DNA of 64,000 nt from Clavaria fumosa. Taxonomy: Eukaryota > Basidiomycota > Agaricomycetes > Agaricales > Clavariaceae. The notes under the pieces were generated by a model that searched no databases, was not told the DNA's origin, and saw only the letters and a list, made by a program, of their open reading frames with translations. The stretch spans positions 2,914,001 to 2,978,000 of the forward strand of contig OX637802.1 in assembly GCA_951802425.1 (NCBI GenBank). The letters run 5' to 3'. The stretch's first letter is position 1. The number at the start of each line of letters is the position of its first letter. Positions 22,343 through 33,839 of this stretch are shown one piece after another. The translations under genes and the position numbers were made by a program.

Positions 22343-24120
22343 ATGCTGCTGAGGCTCGCCATCCATCGCCATGCGTTTCGGGAAAAATACTGCGAGCGTG
22401 TGGTATTCACGCCTCGAAGAATGTTTCTCACAAGCAATCTCATCGATGAGTTGAAGGCTCGCCATTTGCTCAACCAAGTCACAAAGTGAGAGCTCGCGAC
22501 CTCCGAGCGCGTCTCCGACGCTCACCGACGCGTTTCTAGACCAGACACACTGGCGAGGCTCCTCGAGCAAAGCCAAACTGTGTACTCAGGCATCGATCCT
22601 ACCGCCGAATCTCTGCATATCGGTCATCTGCTGCCGTTGATGTGTCTGCTGCACTTCCAACTTCGTGGACATAAAATTATCTCGCTGGTGCGGCATTCAC
22701 CCTTTCGGTCTGCATATCCTGATCATACCATGCAGATAGGCGGAGCTACCGCTCTTATTGGAGATCCTTCGGGTCGTTCCCAGGCCCGAAAACCGAGCGA
22801 CTCAACCGCCGTACAGCTCAATGCCCAGACGCTGACACAGAGCGTCTCAAATTTCTTTTCCACGGCGGTAAGGCACGCAGAAATACGTTATCCGGAGAGC
22901 GGCAAGAATGTGTTGCCTGTGTGTGTGATGGACAATCTGGAATGGTATAATGGCATGAAACTCTTGGAATTCCTGCGACTAGCAGGGAAGTCCGCAAGAG
23001 TGAATGCGATGTTGAGCCGGGACAGGTAATGGCTCTTGATCATGCGATTTGCATATGAACACTCTTTCCCTGCAGTGTCAAATCCCGGCTTGAGAGTCGC
23101 CAAGGCATATCTTTCGCCGAATTCTCTTACCAACTACTGCAGGCATACGACTTCTACACGTTACATGGCAAGGAAAACTGCACCCTGCAGATAGGTGGCT
23201 CCGATCAATGGGGCAATATCATAGCCGGTATTGAGATGATTAACCACATCGCAAATGAGGAAACGGACCAAGTCGACGTTTCCCAGACCAAAGCGTACGG
23301 GTTGACGACCCCGCTGATCGTTGATTCGAAAGGAGAAAAGCTTGGCAAGAGTGCGGGCAACGCCGTCTGGTTAAATCCTAGAATGACGAGCCCTTTTGAT
23401 TTCTTCCAGGTAGTAATCTCCTATTCTATTGGATAATCGCTGACGGCCCATGTTTGCGCAGCATTTCCTTAAAACATCAGATGAGGACGTGGAACGATAT
23501 CTACGAATGTTCACTCTCTTGCCTCTCACGCAAGTCGACCGCGTGATGCTTCAACACCGCGTGCGTTCTGTCTGGCCGCTCCGGCTGGCATCGCTGAACA
23601 GAATATAGGAAGACCCAGAGAGGCGCACAGCTCAGCACCTGCTGGCCCAAGAACTGACCGAAATGATACATGGCGGTAAGGGTGTCACGTTGCCGGCTCA
23701 AATTCCTGAATCCAGCAAGCCTAGCTCAAGCGACCAGACACGCCCGTCTTGCAACCTCTTGCTTGTTTGGCGGCAACTATTCAAACGTAGCAGCAGAAGA
23801 CATTATAGGCGCACTCTATTCAGACCAACGACTCATTTTCTGTGAGGAAGACGAGATTTTAGGCAAGAGCATAGTCAAATTAGCCGCCGCGCATGGCCTT
23901 GTCTCCTCGAACTGTGAGTTGGATGTATCTGGTCATTCCATACTCAAGTTTCACTGCAGCTGCAGCAAGGACCTTACTTAAGCAGGGAGGGCTATATGTC
24001 AACAACGTCAGGGTCCAGGATCCTCTGATGCAGCTAAGCCATTCGGAGCTCATCGACGATCAAATGGCAATAGTACGAGCGGGTCGCGACAAGATCATCG
24101 TCCTTTGCCTAAGGAAGTAA
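22343..24120 (+). CDS. MSY1: Mitochondrial tyrosyl-tRNA synthetase
   Basis: A class I synthetase that charges mitochondrial tRNA-Tyr. Exons 22343-22485, 22540-22687, 22736-23025, 23076-23409, 23462-23560, 23609-23675, 23716-23913 and 23960-24120 give 479 aa. The N terminus ([20 protein letters not shown]) is basic and lacks acidic clusters, as in a mitochondrial presequence. The HIGH motif is in SLHIGHLLP and the KMSKS-type motif is [23 protein letters not shown] and SGIDPTAES are diagnostic of bacterial-type TyrRS. The C-terminal exon encodes an S4-like RNA-binding tail ([15 protein letters not shown]). It resembles the yeast MSY1/human YARS2 group; no cytosolic TyrRS features are seen. Confidence 0.93.
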
Positions 24121-24212
24121 AGGCGTTTTGCGATTACGCCCATTCGCATATGGTCGGCTGTATGTCACCGACAAGAAAAAATCCTGGTCTCTGATACAAT
24201 GTAGCAGACGTG

Positions 24213-27124
24213 CTAGTCGACACGGATAGCGCTAGATTCGACATCAGCGCTGGAGCAAACCCTTGAGGGCCACGAGCACTGACCTGTATAATTTGCGAAC
24301 CGCCCAATACGACGCCAGAAATCCGATCGTTCCTGAACCGAGCGTTTGTGAGCCAAGGCAGGACAAGTGTGAAAATAAAGGAACGCCTACCCGTAACCAG
24401 AAAATCGAGAAGGACGAGGAGAGACAAGTAGCCGAGATATAAAAGAACGCTGGACAAGGAGCCGAGCGACAAGCGCGAAGCCCAGTAGAAAAGCCCATAT
24501 CCCAACAGCCAAAACGCGCTCCCTCCACCGGTCAAAAACGCCCGCCAATGCCATCTGATAGCGGGTGTGTGGCAGGTTAGATAAATGACGAGGGTAGGAA
24601 TGATAAATATAATACCTGTAATCTTCCGCGCAGAGTACGAAGTAAGTGAACAGTATGGAGACCGTCGCTGTAGTGAGCGCAACGATACCAGCTGTCAACG
24701 CCAGGAAGCCGAACGCGTAGTATGCGCGGGACGCAAATAAGCTCGAAAGCACAAAGTACATCTCAACAAAAGCTGCGCCTGTTACGAGACATCAATAAAG
24801 ACAAGCTCCCAAAATCCAGCCAAAGTTTATCACCGAAAGGGAGAATACCGCTCAGCAACGCGGCTATCCACGGTCGCATATATCTGGGTGTCGGTGGTAT
24901 CTGCCGCGGAATCTGGTTGACTCTGACCGGGTGAGGGATAGCCTGCAACATATAAATTAGCCAGATCAGACGGCCGCGTCCAGAGAAAAGCCCTACGCCA
25001 TGTTTGGCCCCATAATATGATCCAATCGCAGAGAGTGGAGCAGAAATGCCGAACCAAAGCAGGATGATCAAAATCATCGTGGCTTGGCGAACCCGCTTAG
25101 CGCGTGGACTAATAGAGTAACCGTTAGAAGCACTCACTGAATGGGACTGCACCTGATGATCCAGCCAAAAGAAGAAACATATTTAACAGAAAGACAATCG
25201 CGAAGATAATCCTGTACCATGAACGGTAAGAGGGGTGCGCATCATGGAAAAGGAAGGGAGAACATACGTTGGGAACAGTGTTCCTGTACAAAAGGCGTTC
25301 TTCTGCTTCTCAGTTCCACCAAGTGTTGTGTACAGGCGGGTGGAGACATAGCCCCCAATTCTATGCACGCCGGCTAAACAACGGTGAACAATTTAGAGTG
25401 CATATATACACCCACCCTCCTAAGAGTGTCCAGCAGATCATCATGACGGTGGCCAGAGATCCGCGATTGGAAGGACTCAAAAAGCCAAGCAGGGCGAATA
25501 CTGAGAAAAGAGAAATCAGCCCAAAGACGAAATTCGTCTTACACAACAAAGCACACCCAATGTCACTGCTACCATTGCGCAAAGCTGAGAGCCGTTGCCG
25601 ACCATGTTAGACAAAAGCATAGCGCTTCGCGGTGTTCGGAACACTTCTCCGTGTACGAGTTTCCAGCCCCAATCTTCTTGAACATCCTCCTATCCGCGAG
25701 TGAACCTCGCAGCAAATTAAGACTCGACAGGGTATAGCTTACACTCGCGTCAATGGCATTGTACCTCGATATCTGCCAAAATTTGAGTCAAAGTCTCGCG
25801 CGGCACATAGATGTCTAGTACGCACGTCTCTGGAAACGGTACGAAGTAATATCATGGAGACCATGGCGCAAAGGAAGAGAACGATGACAAGGGAATTAAC
25901 GAGACTGAACCAATGGATGCGAGGGTCAAAGATGTGAAGATAATTATCCCATCGCGTCGCCTATACATTATGATGAGCCAGAGTGACACCAAACTAGATA
26001 TGGAGACTCCATACCCAAGGCGTATCAGATTCCTTGGAGAATGAGAATGAGAATAATCAAACATCTTGTAAATGAAACACTTACTTCCCATGTGACACGG
26101 TACGTATACCGAACCGTATTAGTCGTTTCCTCGCTGAGAATGAGGGGATCGACGCCGGTACTACACGGCGCTAAATCGTCCTGTTTGCCGCCCAGACTGA
26201 AAGTGTGTGTTTTGGTATGGAAATTCTGCGGTCACTGAAGGCAGCGTACCTCAGAGGCCAGACAAGCACGCCAACAACACGAAAATTTGTTGGCCTTGGA
26301 ACGTGGTATCTGATGAGAGGGGAAGGAAGGGGTGTGAGAGTCACACCAGCACTGCCCGCTTTTTGCCAACACACTTTAGAACTATGTCGTAGTGGTTGTT
26401 CAACAAAGGGCGCTGGTGGTGCGGGCCTGTGTCATCGCCGAGATTGAAGCCCATGTCGTAGAAAGTCTCGTTGTTGCGCAGGTCAATCTTCATCTCGGCT
26501 GCGGGGAGCCCGTCGATGAGCCAATTGAGCGCGTAGTCCTCGCGAATGCGCTCGTTGATGAACTTGGCGTCTGCAGCCGGCACTTCGTTCGTGCACAATA
26601 TTCGGCACGTTCCATTGTCTTGCAGCATTTTGATCTGTGAGCCCATCCGTCCTTCTGTTGGTGCATTACAGACGATTACAAGGACAGCGCTCACGTCGTA
26701 CGGCGAGTTGAACAATCGGTCTCCGAATAATATAGCTCCAAGTGACTCAGGCTGACTTTTAGGACCGCCTTTTGGTTCGCAGAAGTGGAACAACGGATTA
26801 TAGTAGTCATCTCGGGGACAGGTTCAGATGTTGCGCACGAGGATCACGCGAGCAGTTCTGAGACTTATCAACTCACAATTGATGAGGGATTTCTGAGTCA
26901 TTGACACATCGGAGAGGACTCGCAATGAAAGTCAAAGTACAACTCACCAGTTTGGCATCGTCAGAGCCAGGCAGCATAGGTGACAGGGCATTGACGAGGA
27001 GTTCTACTTTTTCACCTAGGATATAGTCATGCGGTGCGGCACCCGGAAGGTAGAACGCGTTGGAGAGCGAGCAGAATAATGCAAGAGCTACGGCCGAGCG
27101 ACGAAATCTAGAGAACCGAAACAT
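24213..27124 (-). CDS. Transmembrane 9 superfamily (EMP70/TM9SF) protein
   Basis: An endomembrane nine-spanning protein. The ATG at 27124 opens MFRFSRFRRSAVALALFCSL, a signal peptide, followed by FYLPGAAPHDYILGEKVELL, the mature N terminus of the family. The lumenal domain continues with YYNPLFHFCEPKGGPKSQPE, ESLGAILFGDRLFNSPY and INERIREDYALNWLIDGLPA. Many hydrophobic segments follow between about 25600 and 24260, including FYWASRLSLGSLSSVLLYLG. The last exons give TIGFLASYWAVRKLYR and a terminus ending AIRVD at the stop 24215-24213, fitting the short conserved C-terminal signal of these proteins. The gene has many short introns that were only partly resolved. Family members act in Golgi and endosome sorting; the paralogue type is undetermined. 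Confidence 0.88.
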
Positions 27125-27228
27125 GGACGGGGAGAAGAGGATTCTCGCCAATGTGGTTCTCTTCACTCGCACAGCCACTCGGGAGAAACGTGGCACTTCT
27201 AGTAGTGGTCTAAGATACATGGGAGGGT

Positions 27229-28627
27229 TTACTGTCCTTGTCTCTTCAAATCATCGACAGTCCCTTCTCCCGCTGGTGAAGGGTTGGCCCTCTCCCATGC
27301 TTTTAACCCAACCTCAAAGAACTCCCAAACCAATTGACCACCATAACACCCACCGTATTCATCATCGTCCTGTAGATCATTTATGCCTTCCTTAGCCTTG
27401 TCATCTGACCTTGATTCTCGATCAGGTGGCTTGGGGATTGTGAGGTTGACCACCGAACATTCCCGATACAGGGCACCCGGCTTTAAAACTTCATGCGTAG
27501 CAGTCGGTTGCGCGCGTTGCGACGGGATCACCTTGAACGGGGTAGGAAGGAAAAGGACGTGCAGAACCGACTGTATCGCTGCTGCCGAAGATTTTGTGAA
27601 GACCCATATCAGGGGTAGGAGCAGCATATACCTGTCGAAATACAAACACGTCATGTCTCGCACAAGATCGACTCTGGTCTTGAGTTAGGTTGACGACTCA
27701 CAAAATAAGTCTTGCTATTGAACGTTGTTCGGAAACGTGCTTAAAGAAGAAGAGAGGCGCGACAGTATCGTAGGCACTGATTCCAGGAGAGACGGAGACA
27801 GCTACGATATTTGATCGTTGTGCGTCCTTGCTCACGACGGGAACACTGGTTGCATGCTCGTCTGTATTTGGCACCTGAGCAGCGCCAGAGGGCAATGCGT
27901 CGAGGATACGCTGTAGTTGGCGGGTAAACATGGTCGTTCTGAGAGATCTTGTCCCTTCTGCAATGAGCAACGAGACGGGGCGGTGGGGGACCACAGCGTC
28001 CGTCATCCCTGAATATAAGCTGGGTACAGCAGCCGCATAGAAAGGATTCAGGACGTTGACAATGCGGATGTCCCGTTCCGCGGGGGCAACGAAGAGGGCT
28101 GGCAACAGAAGGGTGACGATGAAGAACGTCGCCAGACTGGCCACCTGCCTACTCTGCACAAGCTCTTCTTCCCGTTTCGAGAACGGCGATCCGACGGTTG
28201 TGTACTCATGCGCAAACACGAGGGCATCTAGCCTCTGATCTGTGCCCGTCAGGAACTTTCTGCAGAAGTCTCTCACGGAATTGGGCGAGGTCAAATCGCA
28301 TTCCTCGGCGAAGACCTGTTCGTTGGAGGTGGTCGAGCGAATGAGATCGATGACGACCGAAACTGCTGGGTCGGCGAGAGGAAGGGGGGAGAGGGCGATG
28401 ACATGGGCGCCACGTTGAGCGAGAGCCTGGAGTAGGGTTACACCAAGTGGGGTAAAGCCACCAGTGACCAGAACGACACGACCGTGCAGATCGCGTTCGC
28501 GAGTCGTCGACCTTCCCTGGGCGATGGAGCGAATAACAGCGACGACCACAACAAAAACGCCAAAGTGGAAGAGGTACTGCCGCGGTATAATTGCGTCGAC
28601 GACCGTGTTTGCAATCTTGAGGACCAT
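27229..28627 (-). CDS. Short-chain dehydrogenase/reductase-like protein, atypical, membrane-anchored
   Basis: Two exons (the first from 28627 to about 27699, the second from about 27625) give about 440 aa. A hydrophobic N-terminal segment (FHFGVFVVVVAVIRSIA) precedes a Rossmann fold with the glycine motif GRVVLVTGGFTPLGVTLLQA. DALVFAHEYTTVG takes the place of the usual NAG region. A second hydrophobic part is FFIVTLLLPALFVAP. The usual catalytic Tyr-x3-Lys is not evident, so dehydrogenase activity is doubtful. The C terminus includes DDDEYGGCYGGQLVWEFFEV. The layout resembles yeast ENV9-type proteins, but that is inference. The 5' end and promoter are partly duplicated at 30674-30953. Confidence 0.75.
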
Positions 28628-28732
28628 GTCTATCGTGACCCGTGGTCAAGCCAGTCAAGAGCTGTCTCAGGGTCATCTGACAGCATCGATTTGGTGTTTC
28701 CAAACCTAAACCTAGTTTACAAGTTGGCGACC
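28628..28732. promoter_or_regulatory. Bidirectional promoter, SDR-like gene / MSS51-like gene
   Basis: These 105 bp separate outward ATGs at 28627 and 28733. Most of the segment is duplicated at about 30880-30953, upstream of the penta-EF-hand gene. Confidence 0.6.
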
Positions 28733-30564
28733 ATGGCCGATGAACAAGCAATGATTAAGGACTTACAGAATTTTTTCTCTCTTCCACCTGGCACCCCACC
28801 AACTGTGACAATGCGTATGATTCACGGCGCATACCAATCTGCCAAAATGATAGAGGCTGCAGAAAGTGGTGCTTATCAGCAGAAAGTCTCCTGCCCTGGA
28901 TCACCCAAGGTATCTCGTCCCCTTTTGCCCCCAAAATTGACCTTGAAGAGCCCATGATTCTCAACAGTGCGCCTACTGCGAGAACCATGCTGCAATGCTA
29001 AAGGCAAGACCATTAAATTGTATACAAAATTCCTTTAGCTCATTGTCCCGCCAAAAACAATCTTAGCCTCTAGTATGCGGTGCGTCGTCATGGCAAATTG
29101 TTATGCAATGGACTAATCTCACTCTGTTTTGCTTATAAAGGTGGATGTCATGCACTTGTGTATTGTAGCCGTCAGGTGGGAGCATATGACGCCTGCTCAG
29201 GAATGCAAATGGCTAACAACTGCGCAGTGCCAGGTAGCTGACTGGAAGACTGGGAGCCGGCCTCACAAACTTTGGTGCGCCCGATGCAAGGTATGCATGA
29301 GCCAAAAACATGCTTCTGTCCTCACGTGTTTGTGCCAGGAGTACATGAAACGCCATCCATATTTTCTCGCTCAGCTCAAGCAGTTTCCCTGGGCCCGACT
29401 TGAATCAGATGGCACATTCAGCCACCGCATTTTTGAGGCCCGTCTCGGTGTCTATGGGCCCGGCTTGCAGTTCGGGTTCTGGTCCGTCCCGATTGCTCCA
29501 GATATACATGACGTAAAGGAACTTCCCCACCCCAAGGGCTATATTCACGGTGAGATGATGCTTCAGAGGCGATGGCCAGCCGATACCGATACCTGGAAAC
29601 TCAGCCACATGAATGCCAAGGGAGACATTATCCCTCGCCTGTCGTTCACAACCGAATTCCCTCCCCCTCCCAAAGTCAACCCTGGCCAGATCAAGGATTG
29701 GCAGTCTTGGTACACCTGGCGTAGTCTCAACATGGCGTCCCCTGCTGCATTGTTAATGCATTATCCGCTATCAGTTTATCACATCCTTGTGGATGTCCTC
29801 CAAGTCGCCAAGTGTAGGAACATATCTGCTGAACGTCGGTCCCTTCAGATCCATTATATCGGTGCTGAAAAAGAACTCAATCACTTGCCTTTGTAAGATT
29901 ATGTCTCATGATTTGTGCATACCACACAACTGATTGTCATTGTAGATTCTCCGAACTAGCTCTTCTACTTCCTTACATGGACATCACAGTCATCATTTTT
30001 GGCAAACCCGCATTCGAACTCGTCAAAAAGGCTCACAGAAGTCACCAAGGCTCCCTTGCGACAAAGGAGATTATTTGGAGCTACACTGCACCACAAGCGA
30101 CTGGGGGCAGCTCCATCGAAATCAAGCTATATTCAAAGTCCGAATACTGGACAATAGATGTTCTTAAAGAACACAAGCCCGATGCCCTCATTGGCCTCAA
30201 TGCCGGTCTGGCGACTTATGCCAGGTGGATGGAACCTGTCAGAGCCAGTTTCCTGTGAGTCTCTTGACTATTTGTGCACCCAACGAGCCACTCACATGCT
30301 GTCTGGGGCAGCCACAGCATTCCGTTTGGGACGACTGACTATGATGAGCAAGGCAGCCAATATGTTGCACAAAAACTTGTGGCCTGCGTGGATGAGGTCA
30401 TCGCATCGGCGCACCGCTCGGCTCGCGTGGAGCCCCGGACATTCCCCACCACACCCAACCCATTCCATATGCCGGGACAGCAGCAGACCGGGTCCGTGAA
30501 GCTGCCGTCGCTGGGCAATGGGTTTGTCACGCCTGTTTTTAGAGCTGAAGAGGGCAGCCTATAG
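28733..30564 (+). CDS. MYND zinc-finger protein with MSS51-like C-terminal domain
   Basis: Exons 28733-28909, 28968-29003, 29067-29079, 29141-29175, 29228-29290, 29339-29892, 29946-30254 and 30312-30564 give 479 aa. Splicing builds a full MYND finger: CAYCENHAAMLK, PLVCGGCHALVYCSRQCQ and VADWKTGSRPHKLWC. The finger is spread over five exons, one of only 13 nt (29067-29079). The intron 29004-29066 starts with GC. The C-terminal two-thirds resembles the mitochondrial splicing suppressor 51 C-terminal domain: HYIGAEKELNHLPL, LLPYMDITVIIFGKPAF, KPDALIGLNAGLATYARWME and SIPFGTTDYDEQG. Yeast MSS51 is a translational activator of COX1, but many fungal relatives have other or unknown roles, and no presequence is visible here. 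Confidence 0.85.
29067..29079 (+). other. 13-nt micro-exon inside the MYND finger
   Basis: Bounded by TCTTAG before and GTGCGT after. It supplies Pro-Leu-Val-Cys and one base of the next Gly codon, restoring the Cys-x2-Cys pair of the finger. Its length is not a multiple of three, and the next exon (35 nt) restores phase. Confidence 0.8.
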
Positions 30565-30673
30565 GAGTTGCATTTCTTTGAATGGAGCGTGATCGTCAAC
30601 ACGAATTCATAACACAATTCTCTTTGTAACAACTCGACTTATAATATACATTGTCTTGACCAGATGTGATGGT

Positions 30674-30953
30674 CCTTGGAGGTGGTCAAGCGAATGAGAT
30701 CGATGATGACCGACACTGCTGGAGTAGGGTTACACCAAGCGGAGTAAAGCCATCAGTGACCAGAACGACACGACCGTGCAGATCGCGTTCGTGAGTCGTC
30801 GACCTTCCCTGGGCGATGGAGCGAATAACAGCGACGACCACAACAAAAACGCCAAAGTGGAAGTGACCGTGTTTGCAATGTCTATCGTGACCGTGGTCAA
30901 GAGCTGTGCTTACGTGTCTCAGGGTCATCTGACACCATCGATCCGGTGTTTCC
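30674..30953 (-). pseudogene. Truncated duplicate of SDR-like 5' end and bidirectional promoter
   Basis: This segment repeats about 28325-28712 with high identity. On the minus strand it still encodes FHFGVFVVVVAVIRSIAQGR and GRVVLVTDGFTPLGVTLLQ. Several deletions separate it from the source. A 12-bp loss removed the original start codon (source CAATCTTGAGGACCATGTCT, copy CAATGTCT). A 30-bp loss removed codons 11-20, and a 9-bp loss lies between TCAAG repeats. The glycine motif is changed to TDGF. It ends about 50 bp before the penta-EF-hand ATG. Confidence 0.85.
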
Positions 30954-31005
30954 TATCTATCTACTGTACCTCTTCTTCCCCCCCACCTTCTAAGCACACG
31001 CTACA

Positions 31006-32186
31006 ATGTCTTACCAAGTACGTTGCAGACTCTAATCATTCCATCTCTCGGGTCCAATCCGATTACAGGGTTATGGTGGCTACCCAGGAGGGGGTCATCG
31101 CGATGTTCCTGGAGGGGCTCAACAACATGGCCACTACTCTGGAGGTGGATATGGCTCAACTTACGGCGCACAGGGAGCCCCTGCGTATGGCCAATCTGGA
31201 GGCTTTGTATCTGTGCATCCTCCTCCTGGCGCCGATCCAGAGTGAGCCTGATGTCCATGATTGACATTCTCTCCTAATTCATTATCCTCCCCGTCCGTTA
31301 GGATGTGGCGTTGGTTCAACGCCGTGGATCAGGACCACAGTGGCCTAATCGGTCCTCTAGAGCTTAGTCCGTCGCTCCCCTTTCTGTTTAGCTCGTTGAA
31401 GCCTCATATTCCATAATTATTTCTAGAGACAGCGCTGATGAACGGCGATTACACCCGTGCGCATCGTCATCACCACACTCCTGCATATCTTACTAAACTC
31501 TAATGTTAGAGTTCGATATTGATACGATAAAGATGCTCATGAACATTTTTGTGCGTTTATTCTTTTAATAATCGTATCAAGATCTTATTGGTATTCTTGT
31601 ATCGAAAAGGATGCGGATCGCAGCGGCACTATCGGATTCAACGAGGTCAGTTATTTCTCCATCCTGAGCGTCGCATTCTCCCCCCGTTCTGAGTTTTCTG
31701 TAATCAATACATTGCCTCCCAGTTCGTAGGTCTGTTCAAGTATATCAAAGAATGGCAGGCCGTCTTCCGCCGATTCGACCGCGACGGTTCCGGGACCATC
31801 GACCATCGTGAATTGGAGACCGCTCTCAAGGAACTTGGGTAGCCTACCCTTAAATTATATTTTTGTGTTTCTGATACACTTCCGTTTCAAAGATTTAATC
31901 TGTCACCCCATGCCATAGCCTTGGTGTTTAAGAAATATGGTAACGTCCACCCACCCCTCCCCTGAAACGGCCGTGAAACATCCGTTTGCTTACGCCAGAC
32001 ATCAAAGCTACCGTGCAGCAATCCTACGGGGGCCCGCCTGTCGGGATTAATTTTGACCGTTTCGTGCGCGCCTGCATCGTCGTCAAGCAGATTCACGAAA
32101 CGTTCATCAGGCTCGACACGCAACGAACGGGCTGGATTCAGATCGACTACCAGACCTTCGTCCAGACCGTGCTACAGCTGCCGTGA
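31006..32186 (+). CDS. Penta-EF-hand calcium-binding protein (ALG-2/peflin type)
   Basis: The first exon is 12 nt (MSYQ) and is followed, from 31069, by a Gly/Tyr/Pro-rich N-terminal region (GYGGYPGGGHRDVPGG). EF-hands follow: NAVDQDHSGLIGPLEL, DADRSGTIGFNE, DRDGSGTIDHRELETALKEL, then two degenerate hands, the last being DTQRTGWIQIDYQTF. FVGLFKYIKEWQAVFRRFDR is typical of the group. The stop is at 32184-32186. Human ALG-2 and yeast PEF1 bind calcium and membrane-trafficking or budding partners; a similar adaptor role is inferred. Hands one to three keep acidic calcium ligands. Introns are short GT-AG. Its upstream flank is the duplicated SDR/MSS51-like promoter. Confidence 0.9.
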
Positions 32187-32693
32187 TCGTGCTTTTCCAT
32201 TCTGGATATCACATTCATGTCGCCCTGTCGTCGTCGTCCGAGTCATAGGACGATTTCTGTTGTTAAGACGGAGTGCAATGTACTGTAGGTATATTATTGA
32301 AAAGAGCGGTTTGTGTGTCGCTAGCACCGTTTGTTGTATAAAAACATCAAGCCTGCTTTCTTTGTCTTCACTAGGAATTTTTTGGTCAGGCAAGTGCCAA
32401 TTGAGAAATCCTGTTCACGTCTGTGATTGTAATCAGCAGTTTATCGACGGACGGTAATTGGAGTGTCCGTATACAGCAGGTGAATTTTCCATGTACCACT
32501 GCTAGACTAGACGGCGGTAAGATATATATCTATTATTACTTTTCTCCTTGCCTATGATCGATTTCGCTTGGTCCTGGTTTGGTTCAGATCTTGTGGTGCT
32601 CTATCAGAGAAACGGGTGAGCTAAGAAAGGTAGGACGTCGAAGAAAGCAGTCACCTTCTGTTCCGCCCCTTAGGTCCCGTCATCGGGTCACTC
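32187..32693. other. Intergenic region between convergent genes
   Basis: About 500 bp lie between the penta-EF-hand and CSN7 stop codons. Ordinary base composition, no recognisable gene; probably 3' UTRs. Confidence 0.5.
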
Positions 32694-33665
32694 TCAGCGA
32701 CTCACAGCGGCGGCATAGGAAGAAGCACCACCTCCTCGCCGCTTGCCGCCGCCATCTTTCTGACGCTCAAGCACATCTCTTAACCGCACGCCGACTTGTC
32801 GATCGTGCTCCCCGAGCGTGAGCGCCGCAGCGGCCCGGCGAGAAGAGATGGATGCAAGCGTAGAGTCGAGCGTCTCGAGTACTGTGGACGTAGTGGAAAG
32901 CCTGCCAGCATCCGACCGCTATAAAGAGGGAGAGGAGAAAGAAGCTCGGAGCGGAGTGACGCACCAGTCCGTCAGCGCATGATGTACGCCTGCTAATCTG
33001 CCTGGCTCGAGGTCCCGCCCAACGGTTTGCTCCACCTCGAGCGATTGCGCCTTTTGGTCGAGCTTTCCGCGCAACAGGTCAAGATAAATGGCGTCAATTA
33101 TGAGGTCTTCGAGTTCCCGAATCGACGACATGCACAAGGCAGATAGTAGGCGAGAATACGGCAGGATCTAGAGGGAAATACAAGGTTGACGTGCTTTTGA
33201 CATCACGGCAGGGACGAGGAAGCGATGCGACCTACGTGATCAGAGGACGCAAGGGTGACGATGGAGAGATGTCTGAGCTTAGTGATTTGAGAGGCGTTGA
33301 GCGACGGTAGGTTGTCCTTTTCCTCTTATGCGAGACATGGGTCGAGAGGGCCCCACATGACTTCGAAAACTCACGAAGATAATCCTGATATGTCTTGAAT
33401 GCAAAGAACTCCAGAAGGGCATAATATTGCCCATACGCGTCAGTCCCTTTCAGCTGAATGCATGGTCTCAAACAAGATGAGAGATGGCACCGAGCCCAGC
33501 TCTCACCTCCTGAACATTGGGCATGGCTAATAATTCCGCAAAGGTGAACAGTCCATGGGCGGACGTTGCGTCCTGGACAAGCTTGGCAGCGGCAGCGCCC
33601 CTAGCAGATTTCGCCATAAGGAGAAACGGCTCGAGTTTCGTTGCATAGTTCACGCCTGGATGCAT
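32694..33665 (-). CDS. CSN7: COP9 signalosome complex subunit 7
   Basis: A PCI-domain subunit of the complex that removes NEDD8 from cullins. The ATG at 33665 gives KLEPFLLMAKSARGAAAAKL and LFTFAELLAMPNVQE. Following exons encode AYGQYYALLEFFAFKTYQDY, LPSLNASQITKLRHLSIVTL and the PCI winged-helix part SIRELEDLIIDAIYLDLLRG with KLDQKAQSLEVEQTVGRDLE. The last exon encodes a helical tail (VLETLDSTLASISSRRAAAA) and a glycine-rich end, stopping at 32696-32694. Short GT-AG introns. This is the last intact single-copy gene before the repeat-rich block. Confidence 0.9.
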
Positions 33666-33839
33666 CTTGGAGATGTTGAAGAAGAGAATGACCAGGAATG
33701 GAAATCAATTCCAGGCTGGTTGTACATGTTTTTGGTTTGGCCCTTTCAGCAGCACTTTCAAATATCTAGCCTCTACCACAATCTGACCACTCTGAGATTG
33801 GATAGAGCTTTCTGTGATTGAGAAATTGATCATGTTCAC

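Noticed and set aside
27229..28627. Assigning the SDR-like protein a defined reductase activity
   Set aside because: The Tyr-x3-Lys catalytic pair is not evident, so only the fold is called.
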